DNA of 64,000 nt from contig NZ_MUHD01000034.1 in assembly GCF_002217395.1 (NCBI RefSeq), forward strand, positions 1 to 64,000, in the 5' to 3' direction. The first letter of the stretch is position 1; each line of letters begins with the position of its first letter. The position numbers and the translations under genes are program-made. Under the pieces are notes generated by a model. That model did no database searches, had not been told where the DNA came from, and was given only the letters and a program-made list of their open reading frames with translations. The DNA is from Flavobacterium plurextorum. Its GTDB lineage: Bacteria; Bacteroidota; Bacteroidia; Flavobacteriales; Flavobacteriaceae. This document shows positions 12,201 through 18,612 of the stretch, in pieces.

Positions 12201-13267
12201 ATCAATCGGTGGACTTAGCTGTTGTGAAGACGATCTTGAAGAATACTATGAATCCAAAAGTAAATTCTGAGATTTCATTCGAGATTCTATTAACAAACAA
12301 TGGAGATATAGATGCAACAGGTGTTGTGTTATCAGATGTACTTCCTTCAGGTTATACGTTCGTTAATTATAGTTCTACAAGAGGAGTTTATGATTATGTA
12401 ACAGGAGACTGGAAAGTAGGTAAGATACTAAACGGAGAAACGGAGATTTTGATTGTTGATGTTATTGTTAATGAATCTGGAAACTATCAAAATTGTGCGA
12501 GCATAAAAGCAATGCACCAAACAGATATAGATCCAGCTAACAATCAAAGTTGTATCACTGCAGCACCGCTAGCTGTAATAGATTTAGAATTGACTAAAGA
12601 GGCAGATATCTTAAAACCAATTGCTGAAACGAATGTTGAATTTATGATAACATTATCAAACAAAGGGCCGAGCAGAGGAACTGGTGTGGTGGTGAAAGAT
12701 TTACTTCCGTCAGGATTCAAATTCTTAAGTGCCACTACAACAATTGGAAATTATGATGCTGTTACAGGAATCTGGAACGTAGGTAACATCGATATCAATG
12801 CAATAGAAACATTAAAAGTAACAGCTTATGTATTGCCAGCAGGTGATTTTACCAATGTTGCGGAAGTGATTGCAGCAAATGAAACCGATATCGATTCTAC
12901 TCCTGGAAATAATAAATTACAGGAAGACGATCAAGATGCTGTGACATTAGAGCCTACAGTTCCTTTAAACATCCCAGAAGGATTCACTCCAAACGGTGAT
13001 GGTATAAATGATGTTTTTGAAATAGAACATTTACAAGTATTGTATCCAAACTTTAGTATGGAGATTGTAAATAGATACGGAAACCTTGTGTACAAGTACA
13101 AACATAATGGAGACAAATTTACGACTCCATTGTGGTGGGATGGTCACTCAACAGGAAGACTTAATGTCTCTGGAGAGACGCTTCCAGCTGGAACTTATTT
13201 CTATACTATTCACTTCAACAATAACGAAAGAAAGCCACAAACGGGCTGGGTATATTTAAAAAAATAA
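212..13267 (+). CDS. Giant T9SS type B surface adhesin with PKD-like, DUF11 and CshA-type repeats
   Basis: A 4351-residue secreted repeat protein. Residues 1-36 are a signal peptide ending in YAQ. Residues about 40-1380 hold roughly 15 PKD/Ig-like repeats with the pattern NAGPDQ..C...GTW..VSG...GTY.F.W. Residues about 1381-2655 hold ten DUF11 repeats (DLSLTK...P.VGD...FT). Residues about 2658-3108 hold four CshA-fibril-like repeats (ND..G...TPG.PV). Residues about 3110-4245 hold nine more DUF11 repeats. The last ~95 residues (from IPEGFTPNGDGINDVFEI to the terminal WVYLKK) are the gliding-motility-associated C-terminal sorting domain of T9SS type B cargo. By family knowledge it is exported by the T9SS and works as a filamentous adhesin or motility adhesin, as SprB does; the ligand is unknown. 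It is first in an operon with a PorP/SprF and an OmpA gene. No frameshift is seen despite the repeats. Confidence 0.95.
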   Translation: MEKNYSSKHKKSNFNTLLSFFLALFAVLFFDTSTYAQDCSVNAGISRRICANDPLILNGVTGGNIVSFKWTQIAGPSVVIQNPNNAVTPVLGIVGGNSYTFRISGVCAIGSVYQDVTFTVDPITISRAGTNIEGCPGTYGLSANAPANPGETGRWVVSGANNAGVIVNSPTLPNSTISLATNASGTTQLNWVISSADCTSTSSITVTNYGGEVIANAGPDQTLSECYTSTQATNLAASVGGNGTGTQQGTWSFVSGPTVPTITNGNTRTARVSNLSQGTYVFRWSVQGPCAVGSDTVTITVPAATQDVTQAGGTNNTQSFCDSSITSTILQGNTPLYAGETVEWTTNSGATIVSPNSPTTRITGLNFSSNQSYTFIYKIKGNSAVNPNCETQSTFTVNYVNSPTSLILNNGQSTVVLPVNNTSGSVVMSYTDGNASEAIFVNGPVAATGGFNGNNFTFSGLSLPGTYTFRVRRYTSGSFATGCSEAFADLNVVVSRSPEPSNAGTRVALLCGIKTTQLSGNNPALMATSGLSGYWSQVSGPNTAIFDNINNYNPNVSGLAEGVYVFRWNITGGTNAVDTFSETSITVSESPTTDAGTTPVTVCAGSYFLDAAALVEGQTGQWTQVGGTPGVSIVNSTSPQTYVNGMAPGSSYTFRWTVTSAASDCAPASSDVVINTTSTFSPSPAEAGADRCFPAGTTTATLSATAPAVGTGTWTQVSGPNTVNFSNVNSANANITGLVDGVYQFRWTTSTTEPSCSTFSDTTSLTIAPEPTSTAGANQDVCTDSLGNSVTMNANTLTAGLTGTWVQVSGNSFWTVSNINDPRAVFSNLAPGNYVFSWVVNRGTCDTASSNVSFKVSLPPTTAVVTNSPLSVCTTTANLTGNTITAGVGTWSVVSGPNNPTFANVNSGTTSVSGLTTGTYVLRWSSTNGPACATSTDDLTLNVTAPADAGPDQTLCNATEIILQGTKGSTGTWTVTSGTGATITPLSSSTARASIVPGNNYTFQYSVAGSGSCGPTTDTMTVTNSALPTTPNAGVDQDICLSGGTSIFLSGNTIASGTGTWTKVSGPTGGTIATPNSNTTAVNGLTEGLYIFQWTASNGSCNNLSDVVRINAYMPPSTANAGADQSACQLATQLDAQAPTRGIGTWTLTTDPSNGGIVIDSPNNPKSTLTIANPYLLPVGTYTFTWTVKNGPICTSSTDTVNITFTGAPPTPANAGPDQNLCNATSAVMNANPVNPGTGTWSQVSGPSTAIFSNRFSAQATVSGLTNGTYEFKWSSSNGGGCNLEDTMLVTINPAIASVNAGPDQTLGEYSTVTMAATNPAPNTGTWSFVSGPNNPVILDVNSPTTQIAGTVPGKYVFKYTVSNGSCAVDSDTVEITLVGQTDLSLVKTANITTPRVGDIVTFTVAVRNNGNRDATGIAVRDNLPAGFSLVTGSVSNQGNFNAGGNAINWSGLSVANGATLNLTYRARVNAATGTSNEYTNTAQITASDQVDPNSTPNNNNPSEDDQDSLTLTPTQNVDLAITKQINNATPDVGTNVQFTIQVVNNGPSTATGVLVTDLLPDGYTFNNASTITGAYTLANGQWAIGTLANGARATLTITASVNPTGNYVNTARVTSTETDTNTNNDISSISSTPRAIANLSLTKTASAAPHNVGGNVTFTVTVSNAGPSSATAVNVLDYLPTGFTYLSHTVSGTTTYNNASGSWNIGTIANGNSAVLTVTARINATGNYRNVAEVVHSNEFDPNSTPGNNNAAEDDQQQVIITPNQLADLVVTKSVDVTAPRVGDNIKFTIALRNAGPSDATGVVVNDLLSSGYTFVSYTSTSGAYNATSGNWILSGFVPNGKTEYLDILVKVNPITGTANEYRNIARVTASGVTDPNTANNTSTVTTVPTALINLSLTKSVDNISPSAGSNVVFTVRVSNAGPSSATGVQVRDQLPSGYTFVSAVASNGTYDNLTGSWVIGTIANANSAVLTVTARVNALGDYTNVAEVMQANETDVNSTPGNNVLGEDDQDQVTVSRGPLVDLSLTKLVNSATPNVNDVVTFTINVSNAGPSDATGVIVTDRLPSGYLFVGATASVGSFNNTSGSWTIGTLANTNTATLIIQARVLPTGSYNNIAEVTGLNEVDSDSTPGNNDSTEDDQSEVIVTPRQIADLSVNKIVDVAAPVVGNNVVFTIAVSNAGPSNATGVVVRDLLPSGYEFVNAVPTAGMYNRATGDWTVSRPIATNTTETIQITAKVLKNGIYVNNAEVIASDQPDPDSTPNDGTGDDFSTVTTAPSALVNLAVVKRINNATPDVGSTVVFTIDVVNNGPSDATNVVVNDRLPNGYTWVSDDAAGNYDNVSGNWTIGNLANGARRTLNISATVNPTGNYLNTATATSIETDGNITDNTSEVSSTPRAISDLSLLKTVANASPNVGENAVFTIVVTNNGPSNATGVVVTDRLPSGYSFVSATSPVGTYDSNSGGWSVGNLANGASATLTITARVLATGNYNNVAEVTGADQFDPNSIPGNNNPQENDQSSVVVTPVNVSDLVTVKTVSAVAVTGISASRPNEGDTIRYSIVVTNNGGPTSATGVSLTDILPAGLTYESHTVTAGVYNYASGVWTIGNLAVNGTATLEITAKVNEGTKGLTIINRTTAAKGDQTDPTTVGDDLEETIVVSLPPIASNDISNGNTTNQPSTPLNILTNDRLGDGTLTTPANTIVDLNPNTTGVETTIIVPGEGTWNYDPATGLIVFTPQAGFTSDPTPLEYKLTETQTGLSDTATITVTYVMQAPIAYNDLSSGNPVNTAVTVNPLANNGSGVDADPDGTIDPSTVRLLSPTGATAIVTDSKGITSFDVPNEGKWSVNPVTGAITFTPLPTFHKDPTHIQYNVKDNDGNISNNARVTIDYVPVAANDRNTTPGTPGSPVALNVSGNDTAGDTVDVSTVELDASSVFGGIQVSPREVSVVGVGSWIADAAGNVTFTPETGYTIDPPVINYTIKDNQGNNSNAATITIDYAPITSPDLSIGNPINTPVVVDVTANDTTGDLVDPTTVSLVNPGNGINIVQDPTGDITSITIPGEGRWNVDLVTGRVTFTPNSGFIIDPTPINYNIRDNEGNVSNNSLITIRVIPQADLVVTKTDNKEKYVPGTNSVYTITVKNNGPSVATNIVVLDDITDPILEAVTTWTAVGTGGTILPNANGIGDINAGNATISSLNVGETVTYTVTIAVPSSYTDQIVNTASATSTVQDPNSSNNTQTDIDTVNALAEIALTKAIVTAAPHRIRDNVEFLITAVNNGPSDATGINIVDKLPSGYTFVSATPSSGTYNASNGLWNLGGLTNTSTSTLTVIASINATGNYTNVAEVTKVDQLDPNGIIHGNNTPNEIDQSDVTIVPVKIVDLVTTKTVDKSNPNQGDIVQYTITVVNNGPSTATGVNLTDNLPAGLAYVSHVATGGTINTYSGGSWNIGNINIGSSATLLINARVTAAGTVSQTPIVNTVTPAAGNESDPTTVGDDLTEPIIVTSSDLVTEKKVSKSNPSEGETITYSIRVTNNGPSDATGVRLTDILPIGVTYVSNNQGADYNYGSGIWTIGDLANGATKVLDINVLIDSGSAGKTIGNTTTAAKGDQSDPTTAGDDLIETIIVQNGADVVLTKVVNNSTPNIGETVTYTVTVTNKGTTLVTNLVVKDDLPAGLTFVSATPGKGVWTTPNWTVGTLQPGEEGSIEIKAIVGLDQGGNVLVNTVSNTQDQFDTNRTPDDPTETITVTNLDLAVVKTVNNATPNEGETIRYTIRVTNNGASDATNVSLVDKLPVGVTYVSDVVSAGNYNNGSGLWTIGNLVNGAVATLTIDATVNARTYGTTITNTTSAVKADQADSNPTNNIGSVAIVPTAYIDLSLSKEIVGNVTNPAVGDVITFEIRVMNDGPTKATGVEVVDLIPSGYKFINYSSTIGTYSPSTGLWKVGFVEPGNTAVLLVDVRVLDNGNYMNCAEITKANEPDIDSTPGNGNDLEDDYACAAAAPNQSVDLAVVKTILKNTMNPKVNSEISFEILLTNNGDIDATGVVLSDVLPSGYTFVNYSSTRGVYDYVTGDWKVGKILNGETEILIVDVIVNESGNYQNCASIKAMHQTDIDPANNQSCITAAPLAVIDLELTKEADILKPIAETNVEFMITLSNKGPSRGTGVVVKDLLPSGFKFLSATTTIGNYDAVTGIWNVGNIDINAIETLKVTAYVLPAGDFTNVAEVIAANETDIDSTPGNNKLQEDDQDAVTLEPTVPLNIPEGFTPNGDGINDVFEIEHLQVLYPNFSMEIVNRYGNLVYKYKHNGDKFTTPLWWDGHSTGRLNVSGETLPAGTYFYTIHFNNNERKPQTGWVYLKK

Positions 13268-13280
13268 AACTATTCTTTAA

Positions 13281-13309
13281 GGAGAGAAGAGGTTAAAAAT
13301 CTTCTCTCC
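13281..13309 (+). terminator. Hairpin between adhesin and porP/sprF genes (attenuator-like)
   Basis: A perfect 10-bp stem (GGAGAGAAGA / TCTTCTCTCC) with a 9-nt loop lies 13 nt after the adhesin stop. The run after it is short (TTTC), so it is more likely a partial terminator or an mRNA-processing stem that sets the adhesin:SprF ratio than a full stop. This role is inferred. Confidence 0.55.
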
Positions 13310-13332
13310 TTTCAAAAATTAAACTCATTTTT

Positions 13333-14238
13333 ATGAAAAAAATTAAAATACTAATTGGATTTTTTGTTTTGATATTTTCCGCTAGTACTGTTTTTGCTCA
13401 ACAAGATCCTCAGTATACACAATATATGTATAACATGAATATTATAAATCCAGCTTATGCGGGTTCTAAAGGATTTACAAGTATTGGTATTCTAGGAAGA
13501 ACGCAATGGGTAGGAGTAGATGGTGCGCCTCAAACTGCAACATTATCTATAAATGGCCCTGTTGGTAAGAATGTTGGATTAGGATTCTCTGTTATTCATG
13601 ATGAAATTGGACCTGTAAAAGAAGATAATGCATATGTTGATTTCTCGTATACTTTAAATCTTTCTGAAGAAGATAAATTAGCATTTGGTATTAAAGCTGG
13701 AGCAACATTTTTGAATATTAGAGAATTTACTACGGTAGATCCAGATCCGTTAAATGCACCAATAAGCCAGGTTGCACCTAATTTTGGTGTGGGTGTAATG
13801 TACTATAATGAGCGTTTTTATGCTGGTTTATCTGTACCGAATTTTATTGAATCAAGATATTTAGACCAGAAAAACGGAATCTATTCTTCAGCTTCAGAAA
13901 AGGCACATATTTTCCTTACATCTGGATATGTGTTTGATTTGGATGAAAACTTAAAGCTGAAACCTTCAACAATGTTAAAAGCAGCATCTGGAGCACCTCT
14001 TTCAATTGATTTGTCTTTAAACTTGTTGGTGCAGGAAAAAGTAGAATTTGGACTTTCAATGAGATTAGACGACTCTGTAAGTGCTATGATAGGATATAAT
14101 ATAAGCCAGGGAATGAGAATTGGATATGCTTACGATTATACAACTTCTAATTACGGAGTGTTTAATTCAGGATCTCACGAGATTATGATATTATTTGATT
14201 TGTATAAGAAAAAAATAAAAAGCCCTCGATTCTTCTAG
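13333..14238 (+). CDS. PorP/SprF family type IX secretion system membrane protein
   Basis: 301 residues. An N-terminal signal peptide (MKKIKILIGFF...VFAQ) is followed by the family hallmark QDPQYTQYMYN and NPAYAGSKG. The remainder is an outer-membrane beta-barrel built of alternating strands, ending LFDLYKKK. PorP/SprF proteins sit in the outer membrane; in Flavobacterium johnsoniae SprF is needed for secretion of the adhesin SprB, and such proteins are typically encoded next to type B T9SS cargo. The gene lies 65 nt after the giant adhesin and 14 nt before the OmpA gene, so it is very likely the dedicated secretion or anchoring partner of that adhesin. Confidence 0.93.
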   Translation: MKKIKILIGFFVLIFSASTVFAQQDPQYTQYMYNMNIINPAYAGSKGFTSIGILGRTQWVGVDGAPQTATLSINGPVGKNVGLGFSVIHDEIGPVKEDNAYVDFSYTLNLSEEDKLAFGIKAGATFLNIREFTTVDPDPLNAPISQVAPNFGVGVMYYNERFYAGLSVPNFIESRYLDQKNGIYSSASEKAHIFLTSGYVFDLDENLKLKPSTMLKAASGAPLSIDLSLNLLVQEKVEFGLSMRLDDSVSAMIGYNISQGMRIGYAYDYTTSNYGVFNSGSHEIMILFDLYKKKIKSPRFF

Positions 14239-14252
14239 ATAAAAAATAAGAT

Positions 14253-15836
14253 ATGAAAAAAATTACTTTAATTATAGTATTGTTATTTGGAGCTGGCGTT
14301 TATTCTCAAAATTACAATATCAAAAATATAGATGCTAATACTAAATATTCTGATTTTGGTGTAACTTATTATGGTGAAAACACTGCAATTTATGCATCAT
14401 CAAAAAAGACTAAACAATCCAGAAATAGAAAATGGTATTTAAACAGCCAGCCATTTTTAGATTTATACAAAGCAACTGTTACCAATACAGGCGAATTTAC
14501 AGGGTCTGAATTGTTTTCAAAAGATCTGAATACTAAGATGCATGAATCTAATGTAACTTTTACAAAAGATTTAAAAACTGTTTATTTTTCAAGAGATAAC
14601 TACAACAGCAAAAAGTATAAGACAGACGATAAAGGCTGGGTTTTAATTCAATTATATAAAGCCGATATTGATGCTGAAGGAAATTGGAAAAATATAACAA
14701 AACTGCCATTTAATAGCGATCAGTTTGATACGGGACATCCGTCATTAAATGCTAATGATAACAAGTTGTATTTTACATCAAACAGACCAGGCTCTATGGG
14801 ACTTACTGATATTTGGGCTGTAGATATTAATAAGGATGGCACTTATAGCGAACCTTATAATTTAGGACCAGAAGTGAATACAGTAAAAAGCGAAATGTTT
14901 CCTCATATTGATGCTGATAATGTGCTTTATTATTCTTCAGATGGTAAAAAAGACGGAAATGGAGGTTTAGATATTTATGCAATAGAAGTTCAGGATAAAA
15001 AAGGAATTGGAGAAGCTGTAAACTTAGGTTTTCCAATAAACAGTGCAAAGGACGATTTCTCTTTGGTTTTTCAAAGCGGAAAAAAAATAGGTCACTTTTC
15101 TTCTAACAGAGAAGGCGGAAAAGGAGATGATGATATTTACTTTTTCGAAGAATTAGTTAATCCGATTGCTGCAAAATGTAAGCAATTCGTTCAAGGAACT
15201 GTTCGCGAAAAAGAATCAGAGGCACTTTTGCCAGGGGCTTTAGTAACTTTGTATGATGCAAACGGTACTAAAGTAGAAAGCACAATTGCAGATAAATTTG
15301 CTGTTTTTAATTTTAAAGTAAATTGCGATTCTTCATATAAAGTTACTGCTGTAAAGGATTATTATGATATGGACGAAAAGACATTTGCATCTACAAATGA
15401 AGCTAATTTGGAACTGGCTCTTAATCTGGATTTGGGTTCTAGTGAATTTGTTTATGTAAGAGGTAAACTAATGATTAAAATTAATCCGATATATTTTGAT
15501 TTGGATAAATCATATATCCGACCAGATGCAGAATTGGAATTGGAACGCGTGGTGAGAATTATGCAGAAATATCCAGAACTGAAAATTAATTTAGGATCAC
15601 ATACAGATAGTAGAGCACGCGATGCTTACAACTGGTCTCTGTCTACAAGAAGAGCAAGATCTTCTAAGAATTGGATTGTTAGACAGGGAATTGATCCATC
15701 TAGAATTAAAGCTGAAGGTTTTGGTGAAACGGAATTGGTCAATAAATGTTCAAACGGTGTAAATTGCTCAGAAGATGACCACCAATTAAACAGAAGAACA
15801 GAATTTGTAATTGTGAATCCTGAGGTAATAAAGTAA
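14253..15836 (+). CDS. OmpA-family protein with PD40/WD40-like repeats and a peptidoglycan-binding domain
   Basis: 527 residues with a signal peptide (MKKITLIIVLLFGAGVYSQ). The middle has TolB/PD40-type propeller strands (for example KLYFTSNRPGSMGLTDIW and VLYYSSDGKKDGNGGLDIY). Next comes a carboxypeptidase-regulatory-like beta-sandwich around residues 310-390 (QGTVREKESEALLPGALV). The C-terminal OmpA/MotB domain has YFDLDKSYIRPDA, LGSHTDSRA and RRARS. The family anchors envelope machines to peptidoglycan, and adhesin-SprF-OmpA triads recur in gliding Flavobacteriia. It is third in the adhesin operon and probably links the secreted adhesin or its SprF partner to the cell wall. Confidence 0.92.
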   Translation: MKKITLIIVLLFGAGVYSQNYNIKNIDANTKYSDFGVTYYGENTAIYASSKKTKQSRNRKWYLNSQPFLDLYKATVTNTGEFTGSELFSKDLNTKMHESNVTFTKDLKTVYFSRDNYNSKKYKTDDKGWVLIQLYKADIDAEGNWKNITKLPFNSDQFDTGHPSLNANDNKLYFTSNRPGSMGLTDIWAVDINKDGTYSEPYNLGPEVNTVKSEMFPHIDADNVLYYSSDGKKDGNGGLDIYAIEVQDKKGIGEAVNLGFPINSAKDDFSLVFQSGKKIGHFSSNREGGKGDDDIYFFEELVNPIAAKCKQFVQGTVREKESEALLPGALVTLYDANGTKVESTIADKFAVFNFKVNCDSSYKVTAVKDYYDMDEKTFASTNEANLELALNLDLGSSEFVYVRGKLMIKINPIYFDLDKSYIRPDAELELERVVRIMQKYPELKINLGSHTDSRARDAYNWSLSTRRARSSKNWIVRQGIDPSRIKAEGFGETELVNKCSNGVNCSEDDHQLNRRTEFVIVNPEVIK

Positions 15837-15837
15837 A

Positions 15838-15987
15838 GTATTTTATATTGACTATTTCTTAAATAATCGATACATATTTTTAGGGAAAAAAATTCTATAT
15901 CCAAATATTCCTAAATTTGGAGGAACTTTCCAAATTGCATTAGATGCAAAAACTGGTAAAGTTGTAAATATGATTCATGATAAATAG
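15838..15987 (+). pseudogene. Coding remnant without a start codon after the OmpA gene
   Basis: An open frame of 49 codons that begins right after the OmpA stop in another frame and has no ATG upstream. Its second half is protein-like (IPKFGGTFQIALDAKTGKVV...MIHDK, stop at 15985). The smooth amino-acid composition suggests the decayed C-terminus of a lost gene. The parent family is not recognised. It lies at the transition from the adhesin operon to the mobile region. Confidence 0.35.
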
Positions 15988-16081
15988 AATAATTTAGGTA
16001 ATGTTTCAGATTAAGTGTTTGATATAAAATAGTAATATAATTAACTGAAAAAATCTAATTTTATAATGCATTAGATATTTG

Positions 16082-16114
16082 AGAGACGACCTTTTTGGTC
16101 GTCTCTTTGTTTTT
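16082..16114 (+). terminator. Rho-independent terminator of the adhesin operon side
   Basis: A 10-bp perfect stem (AGAGACGACC / GGTCGTCTCT) with a T5 loop, followed by TTGTTTTTTT. It is oriented to stop rightward transcription after the OmpA gene and the remnant. The rest of the 409-nt gene-free stretch 15837-16245 shows only the pseudogene fragment and a second hairpin at 16215. Confidence 0.85.
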
Positions 16115-16214
16115 TTACCTTTTAATAAACGCTAAAATGCTTTTACCTTAGATTTATGCTGCAAATTAGGTCATGAGAATAAAGTGGATTTGAAAACTAA
16201 AATTAGAGACATAG

Positions 16215-16239
16215 TTAAGGGTGCAAAATGCACCCTTAA
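16215..16239 (-). terminator. Hairpin terminator downstream of the mob genes
   Basis: An 11-bp perfect inverted repeat (TTAAGGGTGCA / TGCACCCTTAA) with an AAA loop lies 7 nt past the relaxase stop. It would close the leftward mobC-mobB transcript. There is no long T-run on that strand, so efficiency is uncertain. Confidence 0.6.
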
Positions 16240-16245
16240 TCATTT

Positions 16246-17490
16246 TTAGATTCCTTTAAAAAGCCTCTTTTTCTTTTTTTGTTTAAATTGTTTTGAAACA
16301 TATTCATTTACTTTTTCTCCACGTAGCAGTATATCTGCCAGATTTTTTTTCACATACTCTTTTAATTCAATATTTTGAAAATTTTCAGAAGCAGTTGAAA
16401 GACTACTTTGATATTTTCTTTCAAGGGCAAGAATATTCATTGCACAAGTTTCCTGAATCCCTTTTGCACTGAATTCTTTTCCTTGACTGCTTCCATTGAC
16501 AACCGACTGTGTTTTAAAGTCGATAAAAGTAATTCCATAAAGTTTTCCCTCACTGCTTTTTCTTAAAATAGTATGAATGGCTTCATCTTTGAGCCTTTCG
16601 GATAATCTCTCGACAGAAGTCATTCTTTCATCAGAGAAAGCGTGTCTCAAAGCATTTTTAACGTGGCTTTTGCAGTATTCTTTCTTTGTTTCATTTACCC
16701 TGAATTTTTCCTCCAGAAATTTTAAGGTGGGTCTGCTGTAGAATTCACTGGCTTTTATCGGCACGCCGATCGGTTTTGAATTTTCATCAAGTATTTTATA
16801 GAGAAGTCCGTTGTTTTTAAAAACTCTTGATTCCTCGCTTCCTCTGTCAGCATGTACATTATAGAGGTTTAAAACCGCATTGAGTTCAGGCAGGCTTGAG
16901 TATTTATAGTCAAATAAAACCTTGCTTAAAATTGAATTGATCGCCTTTTTGGACTCTGCTTTTCCGTATTGGACTCTGCTGACATCTATCGGATTTAACG
17001 AAAATTGTTCTTTCTGTTTTCTTCCGTCGGCTTTTACAAGTCCGAACATTTCTTCAATTTCTTTTCGGGCAGGTTCTGATTTTCTGATCCCTAATAAATG
17101 CAGATCAATTCTTTTTCCGTCTCTCTGAATGTTGTTTGTCACTATATGGCAGTGCGGATGTCCTGCATCATAATGCTGATAGACCAGATAAGGCTGTCTG
17201 CCGAATCCCAGTTTTTCCATATAGGTGTCTGCAATTTCAACCAGTTTTTCTTTCGAATGATTCTCCGAAGGATCAAAGTTCAGCGAGATATGCACTGTAT
17301 TCCGTTTCGCATTGGTATTGAGCTCCGCCAGTTTTAGAAAGCGGTTTAATTTTGAAGTGAAACTCAGTTTTTCCAGTTCAAGAGGATAATTCACAGCACT
17401 TATGCATTCCGCTTTTCCGATCTCAACTTTATTTTCGTTGTAATTCAGAATGCTTCTTATGGACGAGCTTGTTTTTATCACTGCAACCAT
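16246..17490 (-). CDS. mobB: Relaxase/mobilization nuclease (MobB-type)
   Basis: 414 residues. The N-terminal relaxase domain has an early conserved histidine (NTVHISLNF, H67) and the metal-binding motif YQHYDAGHPHCH (H106, D108, H111, H113, H115), the three-histidine signature of relaxases. The C-terminal ~150 residues are charged and end in a lysine-rich tail (KQKKKKRLF). The protein nicks oriT and stays covalently bound to the transferred strand, but needs conjugation machinery from elsewhere, since no Tra/T4SS genes lie in the window. It overlaps mobC by 13 nt and both are leftward. Codon use is less AT-rich than the adhesin operon, consistent with acquisition. The family is clear; the exact MOB class is not. 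Confidence 0.92.
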   Translation of the reverse strand: MVAVIKTSSSIRSILNYNENKVEIGKAECISAVNYPLELEKLSFTSKLNRFLKLAELNTNAKRNTVHISLNFDPSENHSKEKLVEIADTYMEKLGFGRQPYLVYQHYDAGHPHCHIVTNNIQRDGKRIDLHLLGIRKSEPARKEIEEMFGLVKADGRKQKEQFSLNPIDVSRVQYGKAESKKAINSILSKVLFDYKYSSLPELNAVLNLYNVHADRGSEESRVFKNNGLLYKILDENSKPIGVPIKASEFYSRPTLKFLEEKFRVNETKKEYCKSHVKNALRHAFSDERMTSVERLSERLKDEAIHTILRKSSEGKLYGITFIDFKTQSVVNGSSQGKEFSAKGIQETCAMNILALERKYQSSLSTASENFQNIELKEYVKKNLADILLRGEKVNEYVSKQFKQKKKKRLFKGI

Positions 17491-17870
17491 TTTTCTGCTA
17501 TTTTCTGGGTGTGGCCTGAGACCTCTTCCATTTTATCAAAAAGTCTTTTTCTCTGGATCTCGAACAGATAAAGATACCCTTTGAAATCGGGAACCGTTTT
17601 GAGCGTGTTTATCTTTCTGGCAATCTGATTGATATTGTTGCCGATTGCCCGTAATTCGGAAGTAAGTACGGCAGTCTCTTCCATCAGTTCGTCTAAAGAC
17701 TGGTTTCTGTAGGTGGAAACAATTGGTTTGTTGAATAAGTGGCTTCTGATGTGGTCACTTAATTTTCTGCAGGTGCTTGCTCTGAATCTTTTTTCCAGTT
17801 CAGCATACTCCAAAGGAGTGAATCGCAGTCCCACGATTCGTGTTCTGTTTGAATTTTCTCTTTTCATCAT
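17478..17870 (-). CDS. mobC: Relaxosome accessory protein MobC (ribbon-helix-helix)
   Basis: 130 residues with an N-terminal ribbon-helix-helix start (TRIVGLRFTPLEYAELEKRF) and the MobC-like middle LTSELRAIGNNINQIARKIN. MobC proteins bind oriT and help the relaxase melt and nick it. The stop overlaps the mobB start by 13 nt, so the two are probably translationally coupled. The candidate oriT is just upstream of this gene at 17942-18000. Two adjacent methionines can serve as start. Confidence 0.9.
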   Translation of the reverse strand: MMKRENSNRTRIVGLRFTPLEYAELEKRFRASTCRKLSDHIRSHLFNKPIVSTYRNQSLDELMEETAVLTSELRAIGNNINQIARKINTLKTVPDFKGYLYLFEIQRKRLFDKMEEVSGHTQKIAEKWLQ

Positions 17871-17941
17871 CTTTCATTTTCATTGTTATCAAACTCTTTT
17901 CTTTTAAGTTTCTCCACGGTCGAGTTCCGAGGCAATGGGTG

Positions 17942-18000
17942 GCAAGATAGGCGGTTGTTAAACAACCGTTCATCTTGCTGATTGCAGGAACGTGGCAATC
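17942..18000. other. Candidate origin of transfer (oriT) upstream of mobC
   Basis: Nested inverted repeats: GCAAGAT (17942) pairs with ATCTTGC (17972), enclosing CGGTTGT-TAA-ACAACCG (17952-17968). A second repeat follows, GATTGC (17980) with GCAATC (17995). The position directly upstream of mobC-mobB is typical for an oriT. The nick site is not identifiable by eye. The rest of 17871-18239 shows no gene. Confidence 0.55.
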
Positions 18001-18239
18001 TTTTAGACCTTTAAAAGGTATATACTAAATTAAATAGAATATTTGAGATTAGACTATGATGGACATATTTTGTCCATGACACGAGTTGGTTTGATTAGCG
18101 GAAATACTGTTTTTTTGTTCCTATAAGTACTTTTTAGAAGAAATTTAAGTAGACAAAATATGTGCAATCTATCAAGCTGATTTATAATAAACTTTAGTAT
18201 ATAGTTTATATATTTAAATAATTTTGATGAGATTTTAAA

Positions 18240-18575
18240 ATGATAAATATGACTACAGAATTTTGGATAGAGAAAGGTTGGGGAGAATCAGTTGATAACG
18301 CAACAATTGAAGATACTAATGTTACAATTGAAGAAATAATTAAAATTGGCAAAGAACACGGTACTTTTTGGGTTGGACATAATGACAAGGAGTATGTTCT
18401 TGAAATTCATAAAGACTTAAATCTGTTTTTCATTTACGGAGAAAATCAGAATAAAAAAATACAATCAAAATTTGTTAACTGGGATGAATGTCGATACTTA
18501 CTTGGGATGTATTTTTCTAAGGATTTTTTAGGACTTAAGGAGCAAATAAAATTGAAAGCATTTTCAAACAGCTAG
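18240..18575 (+). CDS. Hypothetical 111-residue protein, possibly an immunity-type protein
   Basis: A small acidic protein with no signal peptide or membrane segment. The pattern is W-rich and beta-rich (FWIEKGWGES, TFWVGHNDKEYVLEIHK, LFFIYGENQN). A second in-frame ATG at 18249 (MTTEFW) is an equally good start. The size, acidity and alternating beta pattern recall small polymorphic-toxin immunity proteins of the Imm1 kind, but this is only a resemblance and no toxin gene is beside it. It is isolated between the mob region and a long inverted-repeat element, so it is probably cargo of the mobile element. Confidence 0.6.
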   Translation: MINMTTEFWIEKGWGESVDNATIEDTNVTIEEIIKIGKEHGTFWVGHNDKEYVLEIHKDLNLFFIYGENQNKKIQSKFVNWDECRYLLGMYFSKDFLGLKEQIKLKAFSNS

Positions 18576-18612
18576 ATATCTAATATAAATAAATTCTATA
18601 TCCTTTAATGAA

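Noticed and set aside
4345..13000. Regularly spaced repeats in the adhesin gene as a possible CRISPR array
   Set aside because: The units are ~350 bp, diverged and in frame, coding for DUF11 domains. No CRISPR array or cas gene is visible in the window.
625..13116. Many short antisense frames under the giant adhesin
   Set aside because: They mirror the repeat structure of the coding strand and have no independent signals.
15900..16250. A left-end copy of the tRNA-fMet att sequence
   Set aside because: No GGACTCGAACC-like word is present near the mob end, so a tRNA-flanked single element cannot be claimed.
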